From: an uncultured Burkholderiales bacterium
GTDB taxonomy: Bacteria; Pseudomonadota; Gammaproteobacteria; Burkholderiales; Burkholderiaceae_C
Direction of reading: 5' to 3'
Length of the DNA stretch: 48,950 bases
Assembly: GCA_903905475.1 (NCBI GenBank)
Contig: CAIVGK010000085.1
Location: 1-48,950 of the forward strand
Below the pieces are notes generated by a model. That model was not told the origin of the DNA and did not search any database. It saw only the letters and a list, made by a program, of their open reading frames with translations. Of this stretch, positions 20,184 through 29,138 are shown piece by piece. The first letter of the stretch is position 1. The number at the start of each line of letters is the position of its first letter. A program made the translations under genes and the position numbers.

Positions 20184-20804
20184 ATGAAACTCCTCGGTTC
20201 GCTCACCAGTCCTTACGTGCGCAAGGTTCGCGTCGTGCTGGCCGAAAAGAAGCTCGACTACCACCTCGAACTCGAGGACGTCTGGGGTGATGACCGCATC
20301 CTCGCGTCCAACCCGCTGGGCAAGGTGCCTTGCCTGGTGATGGAAGGCTGCGAAGCCGTGTTCGATTCGCGGGTGATCGTCGAGTACGTCGACACCTTGT
20401 CGCCCGTGGGCCGGCTGATTCCCGAGCGCGGCCGCGAGCGCGCCGAGGTGCGCACCTGGGAGGCTCTGGCCGACGGCGTGCTCGACGCCGCGATCGCCGT
20501 GCGGCTCGAGCAGACGTGGGCCGGGCGCGCCGATGGCGAGCGCAGCGCCGCCTGGGTGGATCGCCAGATGGGCAAGGTGCATTCTTCGCTGGCGTCCATG
20601 AGCACCGGTCTGGCCGACAAGCCCTGGTGCTGCAACGGCAACCACCTTACGCTGGCCGATGTGGCCGTGGGTTGCGCGCTGGCCTACCTCGATTTCCGCT
20701 TTGCGCACATCGACTGGCGCGGCTCGCACGCCAACTTGCAGCGCTTGTCCGAAAAGCTGTTCGCCCGCCCCAGCTTCATCGACAGCCAGCCGCCCGCCGC
20801 CTGA
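20184..20804 (+). CDS. Glutathione S-transferase family protein
   Basis: A 206-residue cytosolic protein. The thioredoxin-fold N-terminal domain starts MKLLGSLTSPYVRKVRVVL; the serine in SPYVRKVR is the likely glutathione-activating residue, and NPLGKVPCL holds the cis-proline. VFDSRVIVEYVD supplies the ES/DS-type glutathione contact. The all-helical C-terminal domain includes LTLADVAVGCALAYLDFR. Proposed role is glutathione conjugation or reduction; substrate unknown. Stand-alone gene, convergent with the FMN-binding protein gene 19 bp downstream. A TAGAAT at 20115-20120 could be a -10 box but has no convincing -35. Confidence 0.92.
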   Translation: MKLLGSLTSPYVRKVRVVLAEKKLDYHLELEDVWGDDRILASNPLGKVPCLVMEGCEAVFDSRVIVEYVDTLSPVGRLIPERGRERAEVRTWEALADGVLDAAIAVRLEQTWAGRADGERSAAWVDRQMGKVHSSLASMSTGLADKPWCCNGNHLTLADVAVGCALAYLDFRFAHIDWRGSHANLQRLSEKLFARPSFIDSQPPAA

Positions 20805-20823
20805 GCGGCGCGCCGGTGGCGCT

Positions 20824-22503
20824 TCAGGCGTGCGGCAGCACCTTGAAGCTGCTCGCCTGCGCCATCGGCCAGAAAAGCCGGTACACCCCGTGCGGCAACT
20901 CGTCCGTCAGCAGCGCACCTGGCTCCATCAAGGTCAGCGCGTTGCTCAGCAGCGTGACCTGTTGATCCCGGTTGCGTCGCACGATGTGCGAGGCGGTGAT
21001 TTCCTCGGGGTGGTTGAGGCCGGCGGCTTGCACCAGCTCCTTGAGCGCGATGAGCGTGCTGCGGTGGAAGTTGAACACCCGCTCGGCCTTGTCCGGCACC
21101 ACCAGCGCTTGCTGACGCTGCGGATCCTGGGTGCTCACGCCCGTCGGGCACGCGCCGGTGTGGCAGGTCTGTGCCTGGACGCAGCCCAGCGCGAACATGA
21201 AGCCGCGCGCCGAGTTGCACCAGTCGGCGCCCAGCGCCATGGCCCGCACGATGTCGAACGCACTGATGATCTTGCCGGCGCAGCCGACCTTGATGCGCTC
21301 ACGCAAGTTCAGCCCGACCAGCGTGTTGTGAACCATCAGCAAGCCTTCTTGCAGCGGTGCACCCACGTGATCGGTGAACTCCAGGGGTGCCGCGCCGGTG
21401 CCGCCCTCGCCGCCATCGACGACGATGAAGTCGGGCGTGATGCCGGTTTCGAGCATCGCCTTGGCGATGGCGAACCACTCCCAGGGGTGACCCAAGCACA
21501 GCTTGAAGCCCACCGGCTTGCCGCCTGACAAGGCGCGCAGGCGGTCGATGAACTGCATCATCTCGATCGGCGTGGTGAATGCGCTGTGGCTCGCCGGGCT
21601 CACGCAATCAACCCCTGGCAGCACGCCGCGCGCCTCGGCGATCTCGAGGGTCACCTTCGGGCCGGGCAGCACGCCGCCGTGCCCCGGCTTGGCGCCCTGG
21701 CTCAGCTTGAGCTCGATCATCTTGACCTGTGGGCTGACCGCGTTTTCGGCAAACAACTCGGCGTTGAAGCTGCCATCGGCGTTGCGGCAGCCGAAGTAGC
21801 CCGAGCCGATTTCCCAGATCAGGTCGCCACCGGTGCCATCGGCGGCCGCCCCGCGGTGATAGCGGCTGATCGAGCCCTCGCCGGTGTCGTGGGCGAAGCC
21901 GCCGCGCCGCGCGCCCTCGTTGAGCGCCAGGATGGCGTTGGCCGACAGCGCGCCGAAACTCATCGCCGAGATGTTGAACACGCTGGCGCTGTAGGGCTGG
22001 GTGCACGGCGTGCCGGCGCGTCCCTGGGCCCCGCCGATGACGATGCGAAAGTCGTGGCTGGGCAGTTCGGTCGGCTGCACTGAATGGCTGATCCACTCGT
22101 AGCCCTGCGCATGAACGTCCTTCTGGGTGCCGAACGGCCGCTTGTCGGACTCCCCCTTGGCGCGTTGGTAGACCAGCGAGCGCTGCTGGCGCGAAAACGG
22201 CGCCGCTTCGCTGTCGCTCTCGATGAAGTACTGGCGGATCTCCGGGCGGATCAGCTCGAGCCGGAACCGCAGGTGGCCGATCACCGGGTAGTTGCGCAGG
22301 ATCGAGTGCCGCGGCTGCCGCGCGTCGTACCAGCCAAGCAGCGACAGCGCGCCCAGGGCCAGCGGCACCAGCCAGAACCACCTGTACCCGTGCTGCAGGG
22401 TCAACTCCACCCACACGCTGATCGCGAAACCCGCCGAGCACACGGCCCAGGTGGCATAGCGCAGCGGCAGGAGGGCGTCGAGTTTCGAAAGCCAGGCAGT
22501 CAT
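20824..22503 (-). CDS. FMN-binding glutamate-synthase-family protein, membrane anchored
   Basis: A 559-residue protein. Two N-terminal membrane helices (about 15-32 and 40-57) precede a GltB-like TIM barrel: [15 protein letters not shown], then [19 protein letters not shown] and [15 protein letters not shown], the FMN and catalytic face of glutamate synthase. A cysteine run, [17 protein letters not shown], resembles the 3Fe-4S ligands of glutamate synthase. The glutaminase domain is absent, so this is not a full glutamate synthase; related stand-alone proteins are of uncertain function. AAGGA lies upstream of the ATG. It is divergent from metX. Confidence 0.9.
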   Translation of the reverse strand: MTAWLSKLDALLPLRYATWAVCSAGFAISVWVELTLQHGYRWFWLVPLALGALSLLGWYDARQPRHSILRNYPVIGHLRFRLELIRPEIRQYFIESDSEAAPFSRQQRSLVYQRAKGESDKRPFGTQKDVHAQGYEWISHSVQPTELPSHDFRIVIGGAQGRAGTPCTQPYSASVFNISAMSFGALSANAILALNEGARRGGFAHDTGEGSISRYHRGAAADGTGGDLIWEIGSGYFGCRNADGSFNAELFAENAVSPQVKMIELKLSQGAKPGHGGVLPGPKVTLEIAEARGVLPGVDCVSPASHSAFTTPIEMMQFIDRLRALSGGKPVGFKLCLGHPWEWFAIAKAMLETGITPDFIVVDGGEGGTGAAPLEFTDHVGAPLQEGLLMVHNTLVGLNLRERIKVGCAGKIISAFDIVRAMALGADWCNSARGFMFALGCVQAQTCHTGACPTGVSTQDPQRQQALVVPDKAERVFNFHRSTLIALKELVQAAGLNHPEEITASHIVRRNRDQQVTLLSNALTLMEPGALLTDELPHGVYRLFWPMAQASSFKVLPHA

Positions 22504-22648
22504 CGGGGAGTCCTTGCAAACCGGCGCGTCCCACCGGCAGGCTGATCCTAGCGGCAGGCGTCCTGTTCGCGGCCCCCGGAACAGAGCCGTGCAATTCGCC
22601 CGGTTCGTGGCGCCGCGCCGGCCTGCCGGGGCCGTCGGAGTGGCTGGC

Positions 22649-22654
22649 TATACT
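22649..22654 (+). promoter_or_regulatory. -10 box of the metX promoter
   Basis: TATACT is close to the sigma-70 consensus and lies 7 nt before the first base of the SAM-II-like element. Transcription would therefore begin at or next to the riboswitch 5' stem. The -35 region (around 22626-22631) is poor by eye. Confidence 0.5.
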
Positions 22655-22659
22655 GGCTT

Positions 22660-22714
22660 CAGCGCTGATTTGCTCCGGCTTGCGGGCGCTCTACAAAACC
22701 CGCTAAACACAGGA
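22660..22714 (+). promoter_or_regulatory. Probable SAM-II riboswitch in the metX leader
   Basis: The conserved SAM-II blocks appear in order: AGCGCTGATTT (22661-22671), TTGC (22680-22683), GCGCT (22686-22690) and GCTAAA (22702-22707). P1 pairs AGCGC (22661-22665) with GCGCT (22686-22690). A pseudoknot stem pairs GCGGG (22682-22686) with CCCGC (22699-22703); the two stems share one base, so one is a pair shorter. AGGA follows at 22711-22714. SAM-II binds S-adenosylmethionine and represses methionine genes, and metX is its classical target. The match is to the consensus as remembered; no covariance search was run. About 105 nt separate it from the metX ATG, longer than a simple ribosome-site occlusion model would need. 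Confidence 0.75.
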
Positions 22715-22819
22715 TTCACGAGACACCCCGCTCCTTGCGCGTCCGCCGGCGCCCGTCGCCGCTCCCTTGACCCAGGCTCGTGCCGCTGTGCGGCCCAGCC
22801 GCCGATCGTGTGCATGTTG

Positions 22820-23968
22820 ATGAATTCGCTGGGACACGTCCGACCGCAAACGATGTCGTTCGCGCAGGCACTGCCGCTGCGCAGCGGCGCGCTGCTGCGC
22901 GACTACGCGCTGATGTTCGAGACCTACGGCACCTTGAACGCCGAGCGCTCGAACGCGGTGCTGGTGTGCCACGCGCTCAACGCCAGCCACCACGTCGCGG
23001 GCACCTACGAAGGCGATCCGAAAAGCGCCGGTTGGTGGGACAACCTGGTGGGCCCGGGCAAGCCGCTCGACACCGACCGCTTCTTCGTGATCGGCGTCAA
23101 CAACCCGGGATCGTGCTTCGGCTCGACCGGCCCGACGCACCTCAATCCGGCCACCCAGCAGCCCTACGGCGCCGACTTTCCGGTGGTCACGGTCGAGGAC
23201 TGGGTCGATGCGCAATCGCGGCTGTGCGAAGCGCTGGGCATCGCCCAGCTCGCTGCGGTGATCGGCGGCAGCCTGGGCGGCATGCAAGCGCTCGACTGGG
23301 CGATTCGCTACCCCCAGCGGCTGCGCCACTGCATCGCGATCGCCACCGCGCCCAACCTGTCGGCGCAGAACATCGCCTTCAACGAGGTGGCGCGGCGCGC
23401 GATCGTGACCGACCCCGACTTCCACGCCGGGCACTATCAGGCGCACGGCGTGGTGCCGCGGCGCGGCCTGCGCGTGGCGCGGATGATCGGCCACATCACC
23501 TACCTCAGCGACGACACGATGGCCGCCAAGTTCGGCCGCAACCTGCGCGCGGCCACCGAGCCGCGCTACACGACGCAAGACATCGAGTTCGAGATCGAGA
23601 GCTATCTGCGCCACCAGGGCGACAAGTTCAGCGAGTACTTCGACGCCAACAGCTATTTGCTGATCACGCGCGTGCTCGACTACTTCGACCCGGCGCGCGA
23701 TCACGGCGGCGACCTGTCGGCCGCGTTCGCCGCGGCGCGCGCGAAATTCCAGCTGGTCAGCTTCACCACCGACTGGCGCTTTCCGCCGGCGCGTTCGCGC
23801 GAGATCGTCAAGGCGCTGCTCGACAACCGGCTCGACGTCAGCTACGCCGAGATTGCCGCGCCGCACGGCCACGACGCCTTCTTGCTCGACGACCCGCGCT
23901 ATCACGGCGTGCTGCGCGCGCGCTTCGAGCGCATCGCCCGCGAGATCGCCGAGGAGGCCGCGCGATGA
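22820..23968 (+). CDS. metX: Homoserine O-acyltransferase (MetX family)
   Basis: Activates homoserine by acylation, the first committed step to methionine; whether it uses succinyl- or acetyl-CoA is not readable with confidence. It is an alpha/beta-hydrolase fold of 382 residues. The nucleophile elbow [12 protein letters not shown] holds S151; the C-terminal Asp lies in TTDWRFPP and the His in APHGHDAF. Strong family segments are YETYG-like [24 protein letters not shown] (shared residues split here for length) and [12 protein letters not shown]. The start is uncertain: ATG at 22814 and 22820 and GTG at 22808 are in frame, none with a clear ribosome site. A SAM-II-like element lies upstream, and metW overlaps the 3' end by 4 nt. 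Confidence 0.95.
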   Translation: MNSLGHVRPQTMSFAQALPLRSGALLRDYALMFETYGTLNAERSNAVLVCHALNASHHVAGTYEGDPKSAGWWDNLVGPGKPLDTDRFFVIGVNNPGSCFGSTGPTHLNPATQQPYGADFPVVTVEDWVDAQSRLCEALGIAQLAAVIGGSLGGMQALDWAIRYPQRLRHCIAIATAPNLSAQNIAFNEVARRAIVTDPDFHAGHYQAHGVVPRRGLRVARMIGHITYLSDDTMAAKFGRNLRAATEPRYTTQDIEFEIESYLRHQGDKFSEYFDANSYLLITRVLDYFDPARDHGGDLSAAFAAARAKFQLVSFTTDWRFPPARSREIVKALLDNRLDVSYAEIAAPHGHDAFLLDDPRYHGVLRARFERIAREIAEEAAR

Positions 23969-24549
23969 ACGACCGGCAAGCGCTCGAACTCATCGCTGCT
24001 TTGGTGCCGCCCGGCTCGCGCGTGCTCGATCTGGGTTGCGGCTCGGGCGAGACGCTGGCCTACCTGCGCGACCATCGCCAGTGCACCGGCTATGGCATCG
24101 AGATCGCCGACGCCAACGTGCTGGCCTGCGAGCAGCGCGGCGTCAACGTGATCCAGCTCAACCTCGAGGAGGGCCTGGCCATCTTCGACGACCAGAGCTT
24201 CGATGTGGTGCTGCAGCTCGACACGCTCCAGCACCTGCGCAACACCGAGCGCATGCTGATCGAGACGGCCCGCGTCGGCCGCATCGGCATCGTGTCGTTC
24301 CCGAATTTCGCGCATTGGCCCAACCGGCTGAGCGTGGTCGGCGGGCGCATGCCGGTGACCCGCGCGCTGCCCTACGAGTGGTACGACACGCCCAACATCC
24401 GCGTGAGCACCTATGCCGACTTTGAAGGCCTGGCGCAGCGTTGCGGGCTGCGCATCCTCGACGCGTTTGGCATCCAGAACGGCGCGTGCGTGCGCCGCTG
24501 GCCGAACCTGCTGGCCAGCACGGCGGTGTTCAAGTTCGAGCGTGGCTAG
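23965..24549 (+). CDS. metW: MetW, methionine biosynthesis methyltransferase-like protein
   Basis: A 194-residue class I methyltransferase-fold protein that accompanies metX in many proteobacteria and is needed for full homoserine acyltransferase activity in the species where this has been tested. The SAM-binding motif [10 protein letters not shown] is at 20-29, with [13 protein letters not shown] and [12 protein letters not shown] being MetW-typical. The ATG overlaps the metX stop as ATGA, so translation is coupled and the pair shares the metX leader and its putative riboswitch. Confidence 0.95.
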   Translation: MNDRQALELIAALVPPGSRVLDLGCGSGETLAYLRDHRQCTGYGIEIADANVLACEQRGVNVIQLNLEEGLAIFDDQSFDVVLQLDTLQHLRNTERMLIETARVGRIGIVSFPNFAHWPNRLSVVGGRMPVTRALPYEWYDTPNIRVSTYADFEGLAQRCGLRILDAFGIQNGACVRRWPNLLASTAVFKFERG

Positions 24550-24602
24550 AACCGGGCGGCACCGGCTGCCTTTGATGTGACCTTGATGTGGAGTTTCCCG
24601 AG

Positions 24603-25883
24603 ATGACGACGCCCGACCTGCAAGCCCTGATCGCCCGCATGGGCGTGGCCGCCCGCGCTGCGAGCGCCCGCATGGCCGCAGCGCCCACGGCCGCGCGCAA
24701 CCGTGCGCTGGTGGCGCTGGCGCGTTTGCTGCGCGCCGAGGTCGCCGCCCTGCGCGAGGCCAATGCGCTCGATCTGGCGGCCGCCACCGCGGCCGGCACG
24801 CCCGCGGCCATGGTCGACCGGCTGAAGCTGACCGACGCGGTGATCGCCACCGTGGCCGAAGGCTGCGAGCAGATCGCCGCCATGCCCGACCCGATCGGCG
24901 AGATCACCCACTTGCGCCAGCGTCCGAGCGGCATCGCCGTGGGCCAGATGCGCGTGCCGCTGGGCGTGTTCGGCATGATCTACGAGAGCCGGCCCAACGT
25001 GACGATCGAGGCGGCGTCGTTGTCGATCAAGAGCGGCAACGCGTGCATCCTGCGCGGCGGCTCCGAGGCGATTCATTCCAATCTGGCGCTGTGGAAGCTG
25101 GTGCAGGCCGCGCTGGTGGAAGCCGACCTGCCCGCCGATGCGGTGCAGCTCGTGCAGACCACCGACCGCGCCGCCGTCGGCCACCTGATCGCCTCGCCTG
25201 AAGCGGTGGATGTGATCATCCCGCGCGGCGGCAAGGGGCTCATCGAGCGCATCTCGCGCGAGGCCAAGGTGCCCGTCATCAAGCACCTGGACGGCAACTG
25301 CCACATCTACGTCGACGCCTCTGCCGAGATGGCGCTGGCGCTGCGCGTCACCGACAACGCCAAGACGCAGAAATACAGCCCGTGCAACGCCGCCGAGTCG
25401 CTGCTGGTGCATCAGGCGATGGCCGCCGAATTCCTGCCGCGCATCGGCGCGCTGTTCGCCGCCAAGGGCGTCGAGATGCGTGGCGATGCGCCCAGCGTGG
25501 CGCTGCTCTCGGGCATCCCCGGCGCGCGCGTGGTGGCGGCCACCGAGCAGGACTGGTTCGAGGAGTACCTGGCACCCATCATCAGCGTGAAGGTGGTCGA
25601 CGACCTCGACGCCGCCATCGCGCACATCAACCGCTGCGGCTCGCACCACACCGACGCGATCCTCACCGAGCACCACCCGAGCGCCATGCGCTTCTTGCGC
25701 GAGGTGGATTCATCGAGCGTGATGGTCAACGCCAGCACGCGCTTTGCCGACGGCTTCGAGTACGGGCTGGGCGCCGAGATCGGCATCAGCACCGACAAGC
25801 TGCACGCGCGCGGCCCGGTCGGCATGGAAGGGCTGACCTCGCTGAAGTGGGTGGTGCTGGGTCAGGGCGAGGTTCGCACTTGA
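24603..25883 (+). CDS. proA: Gamma-glutamyl phosphate reductase (proline biosynthesis)
   Basis: NADPH-dependent reduction of glutamyl 5-phosphate to the semialdehyde, step two of proline synthesis. The 426-residue aldehyde-dehydrogenase-fold enzyme has its catalytic Cys at 261 in [14 protein letters not shown], the cofactor region [16 protein letters not shown], and [15 protein letters not shown] near the C-terminus. I chose the ATG at 24603 because GGAG lies 9 nt upstream, rejecting the in-frame GTG at 24588. It follows metW by 53 bp and could be read through from it. proB is not present here. Confidence 0.96.
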   Translation: MTTPDLQALIARMGVAARAASARMAAAPTAARNRALVALARLLRAEVAALREANALDLAAATAAGTPAAMVDRLKLTDAVIATVAEGCEQIAAMPDPIGEITHLRQRPSGIAVGQMRVPLGVFGMIYESRPNVTIEAASLSIKSGNACILRGGSEAIHSNLALWKLVQAALVEADLPADAVQLVQTTDRAAVGHLIASPEAVDVIIPRGGKGLIERISREAKVPVIKHLDGNCHIYVDASAEMALALRVTDNAKTQKYSPCNAAESLLVHQAMAAEFLPRIGALFAAKGVEMRGDAPSVALLSGIPGARVVAATEQDWFEEYLAPIISVKVVDDLDAAIAHINRCGSHHTDAILTEHHPSAMRFLREVDSSSVMVNASTRFADGFEYGLGAEIGISTDKLHARGPVGMEGLTSLKWVVLGQGEVRT

Positions 25884-25922
25884 GCCGATGCGTGCCGCGG
25901 CCGGCGCGTTGAACGCAGCCGC

Positions 25923-26468
25923 ATGAGCGCCACCCAGGTCGCCTGGCTGGCGACGTTCGTGATCCTCGTGTTCTGGGGCGTGGGGGCCTACAACCGGCTG
26001 GTGGCCTTGCGCAATGCGATGGCCCGCGCCATCGCGCCGCTCGAGTCGCAGATCCGGCAGCGCCACGAATTGCTGCTGCGCTGGTGCGAGGCGCTGGGCC
26101 CGGTGCTCGAGCCGTCAACGCAGTGGAGCGACGCCGTGCAAGCCGCCTGCGCCCAGTTGCAAGGAGCCGCTGACGCGCTGGTGGCGCAACCCACGTCCGC
26201 CCCCGTGGCGGGCAGTTGGCGGCTGGCCGAGTCGGTGCTGGTCTCGGCGCGCCAGCGCCTGCAAGCCGAGTTGCCTGCTGGCCACGAGCGACTGAGCGGC
26301 CTGGAGACCGAGGTCCTCGCCGAGCAGCTCACCGCCGCCGACAACACGCTGGCATTTGCCCGCGATCAGTTCAATGCGGCGGCCGATCACTACAACCGCG
26401 CGGTGCGGCAGTTTCCGACCTGGGTCATCGCCCGCCTGTTTGGCTTCCGGCTGGCCGGCACGCTGTGA
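25923..26468 (+). CDS. LemA-family protein
   Basis: A 181-residue protein with one N-terminal membrane helix (about 8-23) immediately followed by the family start YNRLVALRNAMARA and then a helical bundle. The C-terminal signature FNAAADHYNRAVRQFPTWVIARLFGF is clearly LemA-like. LemA proteins are predicted to face the periplasm or cytoplasm from a single anchor; their function is not known. The usual TPM-domain companion genes are absent. It lies 39 bp after proA and is convergent with the BLUF gene. Confidence 0.88.
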   Translation: MSATQVAWLATFVILVFWGVGAYNRLVALRNAMARAIAPLESQIRQRHELLLRWCEALGPVLEPSTQWSDAVQAACAQLQGAADALVAQPTSAPVAGSWRLAESVLVSARQRLQAELPAGHERLSGLETEVLAEQLTAADNTLAFARDQFNAAADHYNRAVRQFPTWVIARLFGFRLAGTL

Positions 26469-26487
26469 GGCGGCCAGCGCCAGAGCC

Positions 26488-26913
26488 TCAACCCTGGCCC
26501 AGGATCGACGCGGTGGCCACCAGTTCGTTGAACAGGGCCAGCGACACCTGCCCTGACACCGCGTAGGGGTCGAGCTCCGGGCGCTCCGAGTACTTGAGCA
26601 GCAGCCCCGGGTTCAGCCGGTTCAGGTTGACCTGCCCCATCGACCAGCTGGCAAAGCTGCGCTCGCCGATCTCCTCGTAGCTGAGCAGCACCACGTCGTG
26701 GTGCCTCGGGTCGTTGGCGATGCGGTTGTACAGCGCGCTCACCGGCGATCGGCCGCCCTCGAGCACCTGCAAGAAGATGCCGCCCGAAAAGCACAGCACG
26801 CCGGTCACGCCGACCCCCGGGTTGTTGGCCTTGGACTTCTTGAGGATCGAGGCGAGGGCTTCCTGATCGACGGAATCGGCGGCACGGCTGGCGTACATCA
26901 AGCGCACGAGCAT
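26488..26913 (-). CDS. BLUF-domain blue-light photoreceptor (short, stand-alone)
   Basis: A 141-residue flavin-based light sensor. All key BLUF residues are at the positions expected from AppA with a constant offset of 14: Y7 (LMYAS), N31, Q49 (FLQVLEG), W90 and M92 (SFASWSMGQ). No output domain is attached; the C-terminal 45 residues form helices that in short BLUF proteins mediate oligomerisation or partner binding. AGGAG just upstream fixes the ATG at 26913. It lies 35 bp behind folE on the same strand, so light sensing may be linked to pterin synthesis, which is inference. GTP cyclohydrolase is not itself in FAD synthesis, so the pairing is not simply cofactor supply. Confidence 0.95.
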   Translation of the reverse strand: MLVRLMYASRAADSVDQEALASILKKSKANNPGVGVTGVLCFSGGIFLQVLEGGRSPVSALYNRIANDPRHHDVVLLSYEEIGERSFASWSMGQVNLNRLNPGLLLKYSERPELDPYAVSGQVSLALFNELVATASILGQG

Positions 26914-26948
26914 GGGTTTCTCCTGGGCGGCGGCGGGGGTTCTGGGGA

Positions 26949-27680
26949 TCAGCTTTTGGTCTGGTCGAGCAGCGACAGGAATTCGCGGCGCAGGTTGGGG
27001 TCTTTCAGGAAGGCGCCACGCATCACGCTGTTGACCATCTTGGCTGCAGTGTCCTTCACGCCGCGCCAGTGCATGCAGAAATGGTCGGCCTCCATCACGA
27101 TGGCCAGGCCGTCGGGCTTGACGCGGTCTTGCAGTTCGTTGGCCAGCATGGTCACCGCTTCTTCCTGGATTTGCGGACGGCTCATGATCCAGTCGCAGAT
27201 GCGCGCGTACTTCGACAGGCCGATCAGGTTCGAGTGCTCGTTGGGCAGGATGCCGATCCACACCCGGCCCATGATCGGACACAGGTGGTGCGAGCACGCG
27301 CTGCGCACGGTCACCGGCCCGACGATCATCAGCTCGTTGAGCCTCGAGACATTCGGAAACTCCGTGACCGACGGCATCGGCGTGTAACGCCCGGCAAACA
27401 CCTCGGTCAGGAACATCTTGGCCACGCGCTGCGCGGTCTCATGGGTGTTGTGGTCGCTCTCGGTGTCGATCACCAGCGCTTCGAGCACCTGCTGCATCTT
27501 GCCTTGCACCTCGGCGCGCAACTCCTCGAGGTCGCCTTCTTGCATGAAGGCCGAGATGTTGTCGTTGGCGTGATAGCGGCAGTCGGCGGCGACCAGTCGG
27601 TAGCGGATGCGCTGGGACGCGCTCATTTGCGCCAGCTGCTCTTCGCTCCGCAAGAGCGTGGTGTCCGGATCAACGGGCAT
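26949..27680 (-). CDS. folE: GTP cyclohydrolase I
   Basis: Converts GTP to 7,8-dihydroneopterin triphosphate, the entry to folate and other pterins. The 243-residue type IA enzyme has the zinc ligands in RSACSHHLCPIMG (C129, H132) and ADHFCMHWRG (C202), plus IGLSKYARI and the catalytic histidine in the HH pair. An extra N-terminal segment of about 50 residues precedes the conserved part. TAGGAG lies about 10 nt before the ATG. It is the first gene of a two-gene minus-strand unit with the BLUF protein and divergent from rsmB across 76 bp. Confidence 0.97.
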   Translation of the reverse strand: MPVDPDTTLLRSEEQLAQMSASQRIRYRLVAADCRYHANDNISAFMQEGDLEELRAEVQGKMQQVLEALVIDTESDHNTHETAQRVAKMFLTEVFAGRYTPMPSVTEFPNVSRLNELMIVGPVTVRSACSHHLCPIMGRVWIGILPNEHSNLIGLSKYARICDWIMSRPQIQEEAVTMLANELQDRVKPDGLAIVMEADHFCMHWRGVKDTAAKMVNSVMRGAFLKDPNLRREFLSLLDQTKS

Positions 27681-27756
27681 GGGGCGCGTCTCCTAGTTTT
27701 TTCTTGAGGGGTCGAAAGGAGCGTAACCCCATTCGACGACCCGTAGACTTCCAAGG

Positions 27757-29124
27757 GTGAATCCATCCGGCAACGCATCCCCCCCGTCTGCCGGCGTTGC
27801 CGGCAACCCGTCCGTCTCAGGCCCGGCGCTGTCCCGATTGCTCGGTCTGGCCGCCGAGGCCGTCGGCGCGGTGCGCGCCGGCCAGTCGCTGACCGCCGCC
27901 CTCGCACGCTGCCCGAGCGAGGTGCGCCCCGGGGTTCAGTCGCTGAGCTTCCACGTGCTGCGCCGCCTCGGCCAGGCGCAGGCAGCGCGCGAGGTGCTGG
28001 TGCCCAAGGCGCCGCCCAAGGCGGTCGATGCCTTGCTGCTGAGCGCGCTGGCGCTGCTGTGGCCCGACGACCAGGCGCCCTATGCCGACCACACGCTGGT
28101 CGACCAGGCGGTGACCGCCGCGCGCCAGCGACACCCGGCCAGCGCCGGTTTCATCAATGCGGTGCTGCGGCGCTTCCTGCGCGAGCGAGCGGCCCTGCTC
28201 GAGGCCGCGCAACGCACGCCGAGCGCTCGCCACAACCACCCGCAGTGGTGGATCGACCGCCTGAAAGCCGACTGGCCCGAGCACTGGAGCGCACTGCTCG
28301 AAGCCAACGACCTGCGCCCGCCGATGACCTTGCGCGTCAACACACGGCGCGGCAGCGTGGCGCACTACCTGCAGCGCCTGGCCGATGCCGGTCTGGGCGC
28401 ACGCCCGGTGGGCGAGCACGGCGTGCTGCTCGATGCGCCTTGCCCGGTGCAGCGCCTGCCCGGCTTTGCCGACGGCGATGTGTCGGTGCAGGACGAATCG
28501 GCGCAGCGCGCCGCACCGCTGCTGCTCTCGGGCGCGGGGCTGCCGCCGGGCGCACGGGTGCTCGACGCCTGTGCCGCGCCGGGCGGCAAGACCGCCCACC
28601 TGCTGGAGCTGGCCGACCTCGACGTGCTGGCGCTCGATCACGATGCCGTGCGCCTGGCCCGGGTGCGCGAAACGCTCGATCGGTTGCATCTGACGGCCAC
28701 GCTGTGCGCGGGCGATGCCGGTCAGCCCGCCGACTGGTGGGACGGCCAGTCGTTCGATGCCATCTTGCTCGACGCGCCGTGCTCGGCTTCGGGCATCGTG
28801 CGCCGCCATCCCGACGTGCGCTGGCTGCGACGCGCCAGCGACATCCCCACGCTGGCCGCGCTGCAGGCGAGGCTGCTCGCCGCGCTGTGGCCGCTGCTCA
28901 AGCCCGGCGGCCGCCTGCTGTACTGCACCTGCTCGGTCTTCAAGGCCGAGGGGCAAGAGCAGATCGACGTATTTTTGCAACGCAACAGGGACGCCCGCCT
29001 CGCCGAACAGCCGCTCTCACCCGGTCATCTGCTGCCGCTGGCCGACAATCGGGTCGACGCGGACTCGGCCCCAACCATGGTTCCCGCGGATGGATTTTTT
29101 TACGCGCTGCTGATCAAGAACTGA
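27757..29124 (+). CDS. rsmB: 16S rRNA (cytosine-967-C5) methyltransferase
   Basis: A 455-residue RNA methyltransferase. An N-terminal NusB-like RNA-binding domain covers about 25-150 (ASAGFINAVLRRFLRE), followed by the SAM domain with ACAAPGGKT (271-279), the catalytic motifs DAPCSASG (C342) and LYCTCSVF (C392). The paired PC and TC cysteines are typical of m5C enzymes. The start is a GTG at 27757. It heads a plus-strand run with DUF4390, ntrY and ntrX, each gap under 15 nt, an arrangement I recognise from Burkholderiales. In many relatives fmt/def precede it; they are absent here. Confidence 0.95.
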   Translation: MNPSGNASPPSAGVAGNPSVSGPALSRLLGLAAEAVGAVRAGQSLTAALARCPSEVRPGVQSLSFHVLRRLGQAQAAREVLVPKAPPKAVDALLLSALALLWPDDQAPYADHTLVDQAVTAARQRHPASAGFINAVLRRFLRERAALLEAAQRTPSARHNHPQWWIDRLKADWPEHWSALLEANDLRPPMTLRVNTRRGSVAHYLQRLADAGLGARPVGEHGVLLDAPCPVQRLPGFADGDVSVQDESAQRAAPLLLSGAGLPPGARVLDACAAPGGKTAHLLELADLDVLALDHDAVRLARVRETLDRLHLTATLCAGDAGQPADWWDGQSFDAILLDAPCSASGIVRRHPDVRWLRRASDIPTLAALQARLLAALWPLLKPGGRLLYCTCSVFKAEGQEQIDVFLQRNRDARLAEQPLSPGHLLPLADNRVDADSAPTMVPADGFFYALLIKN

Positions 29125-29138
29125 CCCCGGGCACTGCT

